Assembly: GCF_004364165.1 (NCBI RefSeq) | Contig: NZ_SOAY01000010.1 | Coordinates: 1,577,098 to 1,641,097 of the forward strand | DNA: 64,000 bases | DNA from: Maribacter spongiicola | GTDB taxonomy: Bacteria; Bacteroidota; Bacteroidia; Flavobacteriales; Flavobacteriaceae | Direction of reading: 5' to 3' | Shown: in pieces, positions 1 through 9,529 of the stretch | Layout: each line of letters begins with the position of its first letter | How positions within the stretch are numbered: position 1 is the stretch's first letter | The notes under the pieces: model-generated | The model's database searches: none | Told to the model about the DNA's origin: nothing | What the model saw: only the letters and a program-made list of their open reading frames with translations | Program-made: the position numbers and the translations under genes

Positions 1-1292
1 GGTTTGTCAAGTAAATTATTTTGTTGGTAAGGGTCTGCTACATTATCATAGAACATATTTGGCCCATCAATACTTACGGCATAAGTGTAACGTTTTGTTC
101 TTATAGCTCTAAATGGCGTATCATTTTTATTACCTGCAAAAGGAGCAACATTCATAACCAAAGCGGCCCGGTCTGTATTTGGGTTGGGGTTTAGTATTAA
201 CTGTGATAAATCTTCACCTTCTATTTCATCATTTATTTTTATTTTAGATAGGCCTAACAATGAAGGTAATATGTCAGGAGTATTAATAGGTGCATTTACT
301 ACAGCACCTTTGTTTTCTTTTATACCAGGATATTTTATTAAAAATGGTACTCGTAAAGACTCGTCCCAAGCCATTTGTTTTGCAAAAGGTCTTACCCCAT
401 GGGCTCCCATCATTTCACCGTGGTCTGCGGAAAAAACTATAATCGTATTATCAGAAAGGCCTAAATCTTCTATCTGCTGTAGTAATTGGCCAATGGCTTC
501 ATCGGTGGCGGTAGCATGGGCATAATAACCCTGTAATTCTTTTCGAATTCTATTTTCTATAGATGATTTAGTAACATTTGGGTTAAGTTTTAATGATTCT
601 GGTTGATATAGGTCTTTATATTTCTGAGGTGCTGAATCATGAGGAAAATGTGGTGTAGCAATAGATACCATAGCTAAAAATGGTTTTTCATCTTTTGCAT
701 GCTCTTTTAAGTAAGTGTTGGCATCTTCTACTATGGCAAAGGGTGAATATTGCTCCCAATGTTTTAATTGGGGATTGTCATTATCATAATAGGGCATTTT
801 ATTATAATTATGTGAACATTCTAGCGCTTTCCAATAATCGAATCCTTGACGTCTTTCTTTGGGAATGAACGTTGAGCGCCCATGACCGTCTAAATGCCAC
901 TTACCCCAATAAGCAGTATTATAGCCTTCTGCTTTAAATATTTCTGCCATTGTGAGTTCTTCAGATGGCAAATAAATATCATTGACAATCATACCTGTTG
1001 AAGTAGGAAATTTACCTGTCAAAAGTGCTGCACGATGAGGAGTACAAACAGGGGTTACGGATACGGCATTGGTAAAGTTTATAGATTCTTTTGAGAAGGC
1101 ATCGAGATTTGGTGTTTTTACGTTCGGGTCACCAGCGTAACCCAACGCATCGCCTCGCCATTGGTCGGTTAAAATGTAGACTATGTTTGGTTTTTTAGGC
1201 TGTTTAATAGCTTCTGTTTTTACTTCTTTTTTACAACTTAAAAAAGCTGCAAAAAAGAAGGTTAGAATAAGGGCTTGATTTATTGTTTTCAT
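1..1292 (-). CDS. S1 family sulfatase lipoprotein, C-terminus cut by window edge
   Basis: Secreted formylglycine-dependent sulfatase that should remove sulfate esters from algal oligosaccharides in the periplasm or at the outer membrane. My translation from the ATG at 1292 gives a lipoprotein signal ending in FLSC (Cys20), the metal-binding start NIVYILTDQWRGDALGY, and the modification motif C-T-P-H-R with Cys83, followed by LLTGK. A later FSADHGEMMG segment carries further metal ligands. About 430 residues are visible with no stop, so the gene continues past base 1. It starts 7 bases after the GH106-like gene and is the seventh gene of the operon promoted near 11.6 kb. The sulfatase subfamily cannot be fixed by eye. 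Confidence 0.93.
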   Translation of the reverse strand, partial: MKTINQALILTFFFAAFLSCKKEVKTEAIKQPKKPNIVYILTDQWRGDALGYAGDPNVKTPNLDAFSKESINFTNAVSVTPVCTPHRAALLTGKFPTSTGMIVNDIYLPSEELTMAEIFKAEGYNTAYWGKWHLDGHGRSTFIPKERRQGFDYWKALECSHNYNKMPYYDNDNPQLKHWEQYSPFAIVEDANTYLKEHAKDEKPFLAMVSIATPHFPHDSAPQKYKDLYQPESLKLNPNVTKSSIENRIRKELQGYYAHATATDEAIGQLLQQIEDLGLSDNTIIVFSADHGEMMGAHGVRPFAKQMAWDESLRVPFLIKYPGIKENKGAVVNAPINTPDILPSLLGLSKIKINDEIEGEDLSQLILNPNPNTDRAALVMNVAPFAGNKNDTPFRAIRTKRYTYAVSIDGPNMFYDNVADPYQQNNLLDK

Positions 1293-1299
1293 ATTTCTA

Positions 1300-3576
1300 T
1301 TAATTTGATATCCAAAATGTTGAGCTAACTGGCTTTAACGTTAGTGTAGCTTTTGTAAACTCTTGATTGTTGAATTTTGAATGAGTAAGGTTTTTTATTT
1401 TTTCAATATGTCCATTATGCGGGTCTGCATTGAATAGGTAATGTTTACCTTGTAGCGTTACCTCAGTAGTAATGGTCTCGTCGCTAGAATTAGAAAAGAA
1501 ATAGAAATCTTTACCTTCTTTTACTTTATGTACATAGTTAAACTTACCCATGTCTGTAGACAGTTTTGGATTTGGGTTGAATGCAACATCTGTTACCATA
1601 CTTGCTTTTAGTGCTTCAGATAACGTGTTTTCATTTGGTTTCGAAATATGAATAGCTTTTCCGCCAGCCGAATTACTATTAATTTGTAATTCAGAAATTT
1701 CTATAGCTTCAGGGTTTACCTTGAAAATTTCGAGTATTAAGGACTTGACTTTGTCATCTTGCCCCATCTCAGATGATTTAAATGGTAACTGCCCGGTAGA
1801 AATTACTAAACCACCTTTGTCAAAATAGTTCTTTACCTTTTGTAATGTTTTTAATGAAATAATTTTACAGCCGGTAATTATAAGTGCATCGTATTTTTGT
1901 TTGTTCGTAACATTATTCAATATGACCGAACCTTGCTCTATTTCATATTTGTTATCTAAGAAATATTCTGGATGTATAAATGTAAAGTCCCGCCGAATAT
2001 CGTTGGTCAATAGACCGCTAATTTCTTGGTAGTTGGTTTCTGGTGATACATAAAAACCTTGTCGAGGATTGTCTGGTGCCTCAAAATGATACCAGCCAGC
2101 CAATTCTTCGAACGGATACAACACTGCAATATTGGCTACTCGTTTACCTCCTTGCAATAACATACACGATCTACCAACAAAGTTGGAATAACTAGGAAGG
2201 GCAGTAGCCAATTTTTCACTATCAGAAGAGACTAAAGGTGAAATGTATACTTGATCTGGGTTGTACCACATGCCATGCGGAACAACAAAGTTTACACCGC
2301 GAGAAAAAAGATCCATTGCAGAACGGTAAAGCATTAACGAATCGAAAGTTTGTTCTTTGTAGGCACCGTAAATTTCAGTAGATACAATTGGCTTGTCATA
2401 ATAATCGGCAGCTGAACTGATGAGCTTATGCCCGTTTTGACCAAACTGATATTCTATGATGGCATCGGTTAAAGGAATAGAAGTGTGACGAAAAAATTTA
2501 AATATATCTCCGTTCATATCTATAGGTGTAGGATCATAATTACCTGGCGGATGACCTGTATCTTTAAGTCCGTTTTCTTTGGTCCATTCCCCAACTAATT
2601 TCGGAAAACCTTCTGCAAGAAGTTCTGCACGAGTATTAAAAAATGCATGTCGTACTGCTTCTGTTTCAGGACCGATATCATACCACAAAGCCGGGTACCA
2701 TGGTCTTGGGTCAAAACCGTTAAGTTCCATGAATTTTTCATTGAACAGACTGGTCCATGTTCTTGGATGTTTAAAAAATCCAACATCGTCAAAAAATGTC
2801 ATCTTAATAGTATTGCCAAAGTATGATTCAAAATTTTCTTTGTAAACATCATAGGTTAAACGAATCATTTCCCTTACAGCAGTAGTGTCCATATAATCTA
2901 CCACAGGAAAAGCCTTATGGTAACTATCCTTGACCATAACAAAAAGCATTATTTTCCAAGATCCCTGAGGTACCTGCCATTGTAGTGTTCCATTTTCTAT
3001 ATAATTGCTGAGTTCTATCCGTTGCAATGTTTCTTGGTTCATCGCAACAACCGATACCAATTTGCCCTTTGGTATGTTTTGTTTTAAACTTGCAGGTCCG
3101 TCGATCAGTTTCTCCACCTTATCTAAACGTTTCATGGTATGTTGAGGAAAAAGTTCACCTATTTTTCCACCTGCCATTCCGCTTGGAAAATCATTGTCGT
3201 CATATAGAATTACCTGCATATCTAAGTCTTCAGCTGTATTTAAGACGTCTTGATACCGTTCTAGGTATTTTTTCGAAAGAAATGTTGGTGTCGTTCCAGG
3301 TCTACCATTGTCTTTTGGTGCCAATGGTAGTACGCTAATGCCGCTGAAACCTGCTAGCTCTTTAGCATCGGTCATTTGTTCTTTTATACCGGTTGTAGTT
3401 AGTTCACCGTTTATGTGCCAAAAAGGCATTGGCTTGAATTCGTTTGGCGGGTTCTTAAAATTTTGTACTAATTTTTCTGACAGTTTTTCCTTCTCTTTTT
3501 TACATGAAATACCGGTGATCAGTAATGCAATGATTAGTAAAGTCGAAATTTTATAATTTTTAAATCTTAAATACAT
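1300..3576 (-). CDS. GH106-like glycoside hydrolase lipoprotein (probable alpha-L-rhamnosidase)
   Basis: Large exported glycosidase, 758 residues, with lipobox GISC (Cys25). Seen features resembling GH106 are an N-terminal F-x-N-P-P..PFWHINGE segment (about 40-58), a barrel segment LYDDNDFPSGMAGG (about 124-137), STEIYGAY near residue 397, and GVNFVVPHGMWYNP about 40 residues later. GH106 enzymes known to me are alpha-L-rhamnosidases acting on pectic side chains, and rhamnose removal fits this locus, which also has three GH78 modules. The gene sits between two sulfatases with gaps of 1 and 7 bases, so it is co-transcribed with them. The family call rests on motif resemblance only, and 758 residues is short for GH106. 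A related unclassified family is possible. Confidence 0.72.
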   Translation of the reverse strand: MYLRFKNYKISTLLIIALLITGISCKKEKEKLSEKLVQNFKNPPNEFKPMPFWHINGELTTTGIKEQMTDAKELAGFSGISVLPLAPKDNGRPGTTPTFLSKKYLERYQDVLNTAEDLDMQVILYDDNDFPSGMAGGKIGELFPQHTMKRLDKVEKLIDGPASLKQNIPKGKLVSVVAMNQETLQRIELSNYIENGTLQWQVPQGSWKIMLFVMVKDSYHKAFPVVDYMDTTAVREMIRLTYDVYKENFESYFGNTIKMTFFDDVGFFKHPRTWTSLFNEKFMELNGFDPRPWYPALWYDIGPETEAVRHAFFNTRAELLAEGFPKLVGEWTKENGLKDTGHPPGNYDPTPIDMNGDIFKFFRHTSIPLTDAIIEYQFGQNGHKLISSAADYYDKPIVSTEIYGAYKEQTFDSLMLYRSAMDLFSRGVNFVVPHGMWYNPDQVYISPLVSSDSEKLATALPSYSNFVGRSCMLLQGGKRVANIAVLYPFEELAGWYHFEAPDNPRQGFYVSPETNYQEISGLLTNDIRRDFTFIHPEYFLDNKYEIEQGSVILNNVTNKQKYDALIITGCKIISLKTLQKVKNYFDKGGLVISTGQLPFKSSEMGQDDKVKSLILEIFKVNPEAIEISELQINSNSAGGKAIHISKPNENTLSEALKASMVTDVAFNPNPKLSTDMGKFNYVHKVKEGKDFYFFSNSSDETITTEVTLQGKHYLFNADPHNGHIEKIKNLTHSKFNNQEFTKATLTLKPVSSTFWISN

Positions 3577-3577
3577 A

Positions 3578-5149
3578 TTACTCTTTTGTTAATTTACTTC
3601 CCCACCAATCAGCATTAGGTTTAAAATCTGGGTCTAATATGTTTAACCTTTCAATTTCTAAATTCCTTAATTTTTCGGTACTGATTCTGTTGAGATAATT
3701 TTGTTCTAAATTTTTATCGTAGTTGGGGTCTTTTACTGGATATTTAGCGCCAACACCATCTAAATAATTTAATAGCTCACTCAACATAGATTTAGTTAAG
3801 GAATTATGTTCTAAAGAAATATCATTTCTTTCAGCTTCATCCTGTTCTAAGTTATAAAGCTCATTTCTTTCGTCTTCGTAATAGTGAATCAATTTCCATT
3901 TTCCTTTTCTTATCATAGATGAAGGTTCACCACCTTGATTACCGAAATGTGGATAGTGCCAAATTAAAGGTCTCTCTGGCAAGTTTGCACCTTTTAATAT
4001 TGATTTCAAACTTAAACCATCAACATGCTGTTCAGGTAGTAAATTAGCATCGACTAAATCTAAAATAGTAGGATAGAGGTCGGCTGCAGTTACAGGGGTG
4101 TTGGTTTCTTTGATAGTATTTTTGATCCAAGGAGCTTTTATAAAATAGGGCTCTTTGATACCACCTTCAAACTGATATCCTTTACCGCCACGTAAGGGTA
4201 AGTTTGAAGTTGAATAATTATCTCCCGATGCAACGCCACCATTATCTGATGTAAAAACTACCAAAGTATTTTTATCTAGCCCCATTTCTTTTAACGAGCT
4301 TAAAATATGACCAACGGCATCGTCCATATTTTCAACTAATCCACCATAAATAGGATTGTCTTGTACTTGACGTATCGGTAAAAAGTGCCCCATGGTATAA
4401 CCACTGCTTTCAATACCATTATTCTCAGCTTTTTGTCTGTATTTATTCCATTTTTCTTGTGTCGTCTCTATTGGTCCGTGTACCGCATAAAAAGATAGGA
4501 AAGCAAAAAAAGGTTTCTCTTTATTGTTCTTTATAAATTTTGCAGTTTCATCGGCTAATCGCATACTAAGGTTTTCACCCTTTACGTTATCTTTTAATTT
4601 AGGATTGTTAAATGGAGAAAAATAGCCGCCCTTAGGACTCCCCGCCCCAATACCAGCAATATTAATATCAAAACCATGGTCTTCTGGCCAAGAACCTTCT
4701 TCTCCCAAATGCCATTTGCCGGCAAAGAACGTGTTATACCCATTTTGTTTTAAAGCCTCTGCTAAAGTGATATTTTCTGCAGGTAAATTCTCAATATATT
4801 CGGGTGGTAATAATTTACTGAATCTTCCTTTTTTTCGCCACTCTTCTTTAACAGGAGCACCTATCCAATCTGTTATACCGTGCCTAGCCGTAAATTTGCC
4901 TGTCATAATACTGGCCCTTGAGGGGCTGCAGACCCTTGAGTTGGCATAACCCTCATTAAAGATTGTACTTTCGCTAGCTAATTGGTCAATATTCGGAGTT
5001 TCATAGAACGTATTGTTTCTAAAACTCATATCATTATATCCAAAATCATCTACAAGAATGAAGAGAACATTTTTGTTTTTAGGTACTTTATTACAAGCCG
5101 TAAACATTATGGTAGCAAGTAGTATTAATTTTATATAGCTCGACCTCAT
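3578..5149 (-). CDS. S1 family sulfatase lipoprotein (CSPSR motif)
   Basis: Formylglycine sulfatase of 523 residues. It has a lipoprotein signal (Cys19, FTAC), the first metal-binding segment ILVDDFGYNDM at about 31-41, and the modification motif C-S-P-S-R at Cys74 followed by IMTGKFTARHG. A second ligand segment, FTSDNGGVASG, lies near residue 300, followed by LRGGKGYQFEGGIKEP, which is typical of arylsulfatase A-like enzymes. The length is normal for the family. Its ATG overlaps the stop of the lyase gene by 4 bases (ATGA type), so the two are translationally coupled. Desulfation of lyase products is the likely role; which sulfate position it attacks cannot be read from the sequence. Confidence 0.95.
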   Translation of the reverse strand: MRSSYIKLILLATIMFTACNKVPKNKNVLFILVDDFGYNDMSFRNNTFYETPNIDQLASESTIFNEGYANSRVCSPSRASIMTGKFTARHGITDWIGAPVKEEWRKKGRFSKLLPPEYIENLPAENITLAEALKQNGYNTFFAGKWHLGEEGSWPEDHGFDINIAGIGAGSPKGGYFSPFNNPKLKDNVKGENLSMRLADETAKFIKNNKEKPFFAFLSFYAVHGPIETTQEKWNKYRQKAENNGIESSGYTMGHFLPIRQVQDNPIYGGLVENMDDAVGHILSSLKEMGLDKNTLVVFTSDNGGVASGDNYSTSNLPLRGGKGYQFEGGIKEPYFIKAPWIKNTIKETNTPVTAADLYPTILDLVDANLLPEQHVDGLSLKSILKGANLPERPLIWHYPHFGNQGGEPSSMIRKGKWKLIHYYEDERNELYNLEQDEAERNDISLEHNSLTKSMLSELLNYLDGVGAKYPVKDPNYDKNLEQNYLNRISTEKLRNLEIERLNILDPDFKPNADWWGSKLTKE

Positions 5150-7638
5150 AATTGTTGAGAATTATAATTTAATATGGCGCTGGCTTTATTGGTAGTTATT
5201 AATTCTTTAGTGCCAAATACTAGCTTCTTACCATTACCAATGTAAAGGGTAATGTCTGTTTTTTCATTTTCTATAGTTGTGCGAACTATTGCGAAACGAC
5301 CCTGAAAACTGAGTCCGAGCTTTTTATTCTCATAAAAGGCATCATCAGTATCTTGGTTGATAATGTAATCGGTTATCAGGGCGTTATCCACTTTTGAGGT
5401 AATAATCGCGCCAACGGTTTTATATTTTCCTTCGAGGGGTTCTATGCTACTAATACTGGAATTTTTTTTCAAGGAAGGTTCAAATACAACTATAAAGGGA
5501 TTCATCCAAGCCTCACCTTCTTGTCTAATGGCAAGTACCTGTGTTTTTTTATCTATATAATCGTGTTTCGCTTCTCTGGTTGGCGGAGTCAAAGCTTTTG
5601 TATATTCACGTTTATTACCCTTAGGTATCAATACATGCATATATCTATCGTCGTATTCAATGTCGAACCTAACTTTTACCCCTTTTTTTGTTTTTTTAGT
5701 AGTCTTGGTATTTTCAAAATAACGCCATCCGGGCGACTTTACCACATCGCCAATATCATTTTGGTAACGTTCGGTTGGTTTTAGGTTTAGCTCCTTATTT
5801 TTATCGTTAGTCAGTAATGTTCGGTCGCCAATATTATGATAGATATAATCATGAAAATTGTTGGTATTATTTGCTTTTGATCGGAACATATCAAAATAAT
5901 AACCAGTGGTAGCACTTGTGCGAATAGTACTTAAGGTCCGCTCTTGTTGTGCATCATTAACGGTATCATTTAAAAACTGGGTTGCGAAACTAAATTCTTT
6001 TGAAATAGGGTCTTCTAAATGTTTTGGTTCTGCCGCAATATTTATTGTGGTGTTCTGCCAAACGTTTGCTTTTCTTTTCCATGAACCCTCATCTAGACCA
6101 TGCGATGTACCGTTTACTATTACCGTGTTGTTACCTGCATAAAGTCTAAAATAATGTTCGTGTAATGGTATTTGACGCTCCGAGACTGTTGGTGGTAGTC
6201 CGGCATTTGGCCCCATAATATAACCTGCTCCATATAACTCCATACCAATACCTGTAAGGTGAGAGTGAACATAGTGTGCACCACCAATTATGCCACATAG
6301 CCCATATAATTCGTTATCTGTTTTAACAAAGTTTCGTTGTAACGCTATACCTGCATGGTCAACTATAACGGTCGGTTTGTTGAGGTCTATATTTTCATCT
6401 ATAGTATCTGATAATGGTATTCCCCAGAACAATTGTAACGCATTGTAATTGTTGAAAATATTGTCTTGGCCAATATTAGGGTGGTATCCGCCTTGTGTTT
6501 TATACGACTGTTGTAGCGCAACTTCTGCTTTTTGTTTTAAAGAAGTATACCCTCGGCGATCTGCAATACTTAAGGTATATCGATATAGCGGTGCAGTAAA
6601 GTCATTGTATCGTTTAGAATCGCCGTACCGCACAAAAGTTCGATCAGGATTCCTTAAATAATCGAAAAGAAAATTTCCTTCAAAAATATGTTGATTATTT
6701 TCTGTTACGTTCATTTCTGGTTTTACCCTATCTACAATATTTAATACCATAGTGATTATGGGCATGAAACTGTAGCTTAAAGATTCTGGCCATATTCCTT
6801 GACCAGAGAACATGGGTAATATGGTTTTAGTGAATGAGTTTTGATGAGCCGTACCAGTTTCCCAAAATATATTGAATAGATGTTCACGTTCGGTATCATC
6901 TTCTATACATAGAATACCAAATAATGCACCAGGTGCTGTCAGTATAGGGTGGTTAGATATTCGTTTGCCATATGAATCTGGTTTGCCATATTCTTGTAAC
7001 ACATTGCCCACAATATTCTTCATGGCTTTTTGTGCTTTATTGTTATCAAAAGCGACCTTAGTGCTTTGTAAATTATCGTAGACCGTAGTCCCCGGTTTTT
7101 TTAGATACCCATAAATAAAATCATAGGCGATGGCAAGTTGGTCATACGTTGTTCTAGGGTCAAAAAAAGCATAACCACAAATGGTCGTAGTTTCAGGTGT
7201 TAGTGGTGAAATATGGTCAAAGTAAACATTAACGATATCCGCAGAAAATTGCGCATATTTTTCATCTTCTGTTAGGTAAAATAGCATACCTGAATTTGCG
7301 GCTAATTTTAATATTTTACTGTGCGCAGCGGCAATTGGTCCAGCCTGTCTTTCTTTATTTTGGTGATCACTTGTTGCAAATGCCGGAATTTTACTTAATA
7401 TATTCTCAGGATTTTTGCTGTGTACTGTTACAGTACTATCAACTTGTTTATGTAATTGCTCAACCAAGCTCTTAGCCCATTCATATTTTTCAATATTTTG
7501 TAGTATTTTTTCTTTTTCACCTTTGGTCGTCATAATGACGGGGTGATCTAAAGATTGTGCGTTAGAAACACATAAATAAAGCATCAATAGTAAAAGGGGT
7601 ACGTATTTTTTGGAATTTTGCTTAAGTAATTTTTTCAT
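5146..7638 (-). CDS. Heparinase II/III-like polysaccharide lyase
   Basis: Secreted protein of 830 residues with a signal peptide ending near CVSNAQ (about residue 28). The N-terminal half is helical and tryptophan/tyrosine-rich, as in an (alpha/alpha) toroid; SNHPILTAPGALFG lies near residue 228. The C-terminal half looks like the antiparallel beta-sheet domain of heparinase II/III enzymes, with GGAHYVHSHLTGIGMELYG near residues 450-468 carrying the expected His and Tyr. Such lyases cleave uronic acid-containing chains by beta-elimination. In this sulfatase- and rhamnosidase-rich setting an ulvan lyase of the PL37/PL40 kind is my inference. It is coupled to the downstream sulfatase by a 4-base overlap. 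Confidence is high for fold, moderate for activity and low for the exact PL family. Confidence 0.78.
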   Translation of the reverse strand: MKKLLKQNSKKYVPLLLLMLYLCVSNAQSLDHPVIMTTKGEKEKILQNIEKYEWAKSLVEQLHKQVDSTVTVHSKNPENILSKIPAFATSDHQNKERQAGPIAAAHSKILKLAANSGMLFYLTEDEKYAQFSADIVNVYFDHISPLTPETTTICGYAFFDPRTTYDQLAIAYDFIYGYLKKPGTTVYDNLQSTKVAFDNNKAQKAMKNIVGNVLQEYGKPDSYGKRISNHPILTAPGALFGILCIEDDTEREHLFNIFWETGTAHQNSFTKTILPMFSGQGIWPESLSYSFMPIITMVLNIVDRVKPEMNVTENNQHIFEGNFLFDYLRNPDRTFVRYGDSKRYNDFTAPLYRYTLSIADRRGYTSLKQKAEVALQQSYKTQGGYHPNIGQDNIFNNYNALQLFWGIPLSDTIDENIDLNKPTVIVDHAGIALQRNFVKTDNELYGLCGIIGGAHYVHSHLTGIGMELYGAGYIMGPNAGLPPTVSERQIPLHEHYFRLYAGNNTVIVNGTSHGLDEGSWKRKANVWQNTTINIAAEPKHLEDPISKEFSFATQFLNDTVNDAQQERTLSTIRTSATTGYYFDMFRSKANNTNNFHDYIYHNIGDRTLLTNDKNKELNLKPTERYQNDIGDVVKSPGWRYFENTKTTKKTKKGVKVRFDIEYDDRYMHVLIPKGNKREYTKALTPPTREAKHDYIDKKTQVLAIRQEGEAWMNPFIVVFEPSLKKNSSISSIEPLEGKYKTVGAIITSKVDNALITDYIINQDTDDAFYENKKLGLSFQGRFAIVRTTIENEKTDITLYIGNGKKLVFGTKELITTNKASAILNYNSQQL

Positions 7639-7662
7639 TCAGTTATGTTGGATGTATGATTT

Positions 7663-8532
7663 CTAAAGTTCTGCCGCTTTTTTAATTGATTTTGGAAATT
7701 TTGAAATCGGACGTATGTTGATGTCTTTCATATAACATTCTGCACTCTCTGATTGCAGCTGTAATTGACCTGAGTCAAGTTTTTTACCATTTTTAGTTTT
7801 GGCATCTGTTAATGCCATTACAACTTTGCCATTGGTTACATGAACTGCACTATCTTCTAACACATATAGGTCTAAACGGCTCCATTCTCCATTAGGACTT
7901 TCAGCATCTTCTTTTCTAATGGTATGTATAGTTTTGTTAAGTTTTTCGGAATTAGAACTCCATTTTCCGTCGTCATCAATAGTGATGTTCGCTTTAGTAC
8001 CAGCTAAAGTATATAGGTCTCCAAAATCACCCTCCTGAATTTGATATTCCAAACTAGATTTCCAAACATTCCAAAAAGCACCATGTTCTCCATAGCAATG
8101 ATATAATATTCCATTATCTCGTTTTCGCGCCAATCGTGGTTCATATTTTTTTTCGCCCCATTTAAAGAGTAGTGTTAAATGATAGTTGGAATATGTTTTC
8201 AATGAAGTAAGACCAGCATATACCTCTCCAGAAATATGTAAAACAAGATCTCCGTCTTTATTTCTGACCACTTTAAAAATATCCATAGGATCTCCCAAAC
8301 CTATAGGGTCTTTGTTAACCCCATTCTCATCTTTTTTATAGCTAGGAGGAAGGTTTTTTACTGATGTCTCTGGTACGCCGGTCCAAACTTCCCACTGCGT
8401 TAATTCAGTGTCTAATAATGGTACCCAGTCTTTAGATTCTGTTTTCGTAATTTGCGCAGAAAGGGCTTGCGAACCTAAACCTAGAAAATTTAGAATTAAA
8501 AAAGTTTTTATTAATAATTTTATTCTTGACAT
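7663..8532 (-). CDS. Secreted DUF1080 (3-keto-disaccharide hydrolase-type) protein
   Basis: Protein of 289 residues with a Sec signal ending near ALSAQ (27). The rest matches the DUF1080/PF06439 jelly-roll family: an opening WVPLLDTELTQWEVWTG, a central LTLLFKWGEKKYEPR strand pair, DNGILYHCYG, and a C-terminal SGQLQLQSESAECYMKDINI. Pfam names the family 3-keto-disaccharide hydrolase because members cleave glycosides already oxidised at C3. Only 2 bases separate it from the ThuA-like gene upstream, and another DUF1080 gene sits beside an oxidoreductase at 11.7-14.5 kb. A role in cleaving oxidised oligosaccharides is therefore plausible but inferred. A non-catalytic sugar-binding role cannot be excluded. 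Confidence 0.85.
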   Translation of the reverse strand: MSRIKLLIKTFLILNFLGLGSQALSAQITKTESKDWVPLLDTELTQWEVWTGVPETSVKNLPPSYKKDENGVNKDPIGLGDPMDIFKVVRNKDGDLVLHISGEVYAGLTSLKTYSNYHLTLLFKWGEKKYEPRLARKRDNGILYHCYGEHGAFWNVWKSSLEYQIQEGDFGDLYTLAGTKANITIDDDGKWSSNSEKLNKTIHTIRKEDAESPNGEWSRLDLYVLEDSAVHVTNGKVVMALTDAKTKNGKKLDSGQLQLQSESAECYMKDINIRPISKFPKSIKKAAEL

Positions 8533-8534
8533 CG

Positions 8535-9497
8535 CTATTTTATTTTTAATTGAAAAGTGCGGCTATAAGGTTCTGTTTCGGTTGGAAAATCATCAGGAAT
8601 TTTTTGGGTCACTTTTCCTGTCGCTGCCCATTCCGTTCCGCGTAAAACTGAAACAATAAATCCTACGTTCTCAAATGAATCTAAATCATGACCAAGTGTA
8701 TTGTGAAATACTCTGCCCTTACCATAATTTATTACCATTAGCATGGGTTCATTGCGGTCAGTTGGCGCCTTATCACTTTGGTCTTTGCCAGTAGCCAGTA
8801 TGGTCATGTTTTTTGCAGGGCCACGCATTTTGGCATAACATTCGTCAATACCAGTGAGCCATATTTTAGGCATTCCTTTGGTGATTGGGTGTTCTGTGTT
8901 TCTTATCGTAATAGGAAACCGATGTCTATCGCCATGAAAGCCTGCTGCGCCTTTTGATGTATCAACAACCATTTTATCTGCATTGTCATAGTACACATAT
9001 GGACCATCTTTTTCAGATCTATCACCCCAACCGCCTAGTCCGATCATTTCATTATATGCATCCCATTGTGGAAAAGAATTGTCTGCAGCATGAATGCTTA
9101 CAAAGCCACCACCTTTTTTTACATATCGTTCAAATGATTTTTGGGTTTTCTTTGGCCACGGTGCAGCCTTCCATCCAAAATTTGAAATAACTACATCATA
9201 TGTATCAAAATCAGGCGAGAAATTTGGGTCGGTTATAGGTTGTTCAACTGATTGTGATTTTTGACTTGTGGCAATTTTTAAATAGTCTTGCTCACGTTCT
9301 GCTTTCCATATAAATTGAGTGCGTGATATTTCGACTTTGAACAAGCCAGTTTCTTCTAAATACTGTTTCATCATAATGGTCGATTTGGGCCATATTTGAT
9401 GATTGTTCTGACCATCGACTATAAGTACTTTGATTTTTTCTTGAGCGCTACAATTTACACTCCATATTAAAAGTAGGGCAATGATGATATTTTTCAT
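8535..9497 (-). CDS. ThuA-like domain protein, secreted
   Basis: Protein of 320 residues with an N-terminal export signal (SVNCSAQ, possibly a lipobox at Cys16). The body matches the ThuA family (PF06283), a class I glutamine amidotransferase-like fold: KIKVLIVDGQNNHQIWPKST at about 21-40, DVVISNFGWKA, then GGGFVSIHAADNSFP near residue 130 and NYGKGRVFHNTLGHD near 255-270. ThuA proteins were first linked to trehalose/sucrose use in rhizobia and often accompany DUF1080 and Gfo/Idh/MocA genes; recent work ties them to 3-keto sugar metabolism. Here it is 2 bases from a DUF1080 gene and 32 bases after the 670-residue leading gene. The precise reaction is unknown. Confidence 0.85.
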   Translation of the reverse strand: MKNIIIALLLIWSVNCSAQEKIKVLIVDGQNNHQIWPKSTIMMKQYLEETGLFKVEISRTQFIWKAEREQDYLKIATSQKSQSVEQPITDPNFSPDFDTYDVVISNFGWKAAPWPKKTQKSFERYVKKGGGFVSIHAADNSFPQWDAYNEMIGLGGWGDRSEKDGPYVYYDNADKMVVDTSKGAAGFHGDRHRFPITIRNTEHPITKGMPKIWLTGIDECYAKMRGPAKNMTILATGKDQSDKAPTDRNEPMLMVINYGKGRVFHNTLGHDLDSFENVGFIVSVLRGTEWAATGKVTQKIPDDFPTETEPYSRTFQLKIK

Positions 9498-9529
9498 ATT
9501 TCTGAAATTAAATTCGGTGATCTTGTTTT

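Noticed and set aside
184..868. Plus-strand frames inside the left-edge sulfatase
   Set aside because: They are antisense shadows of a well-supported sulfatase frame that runs off the window edge.
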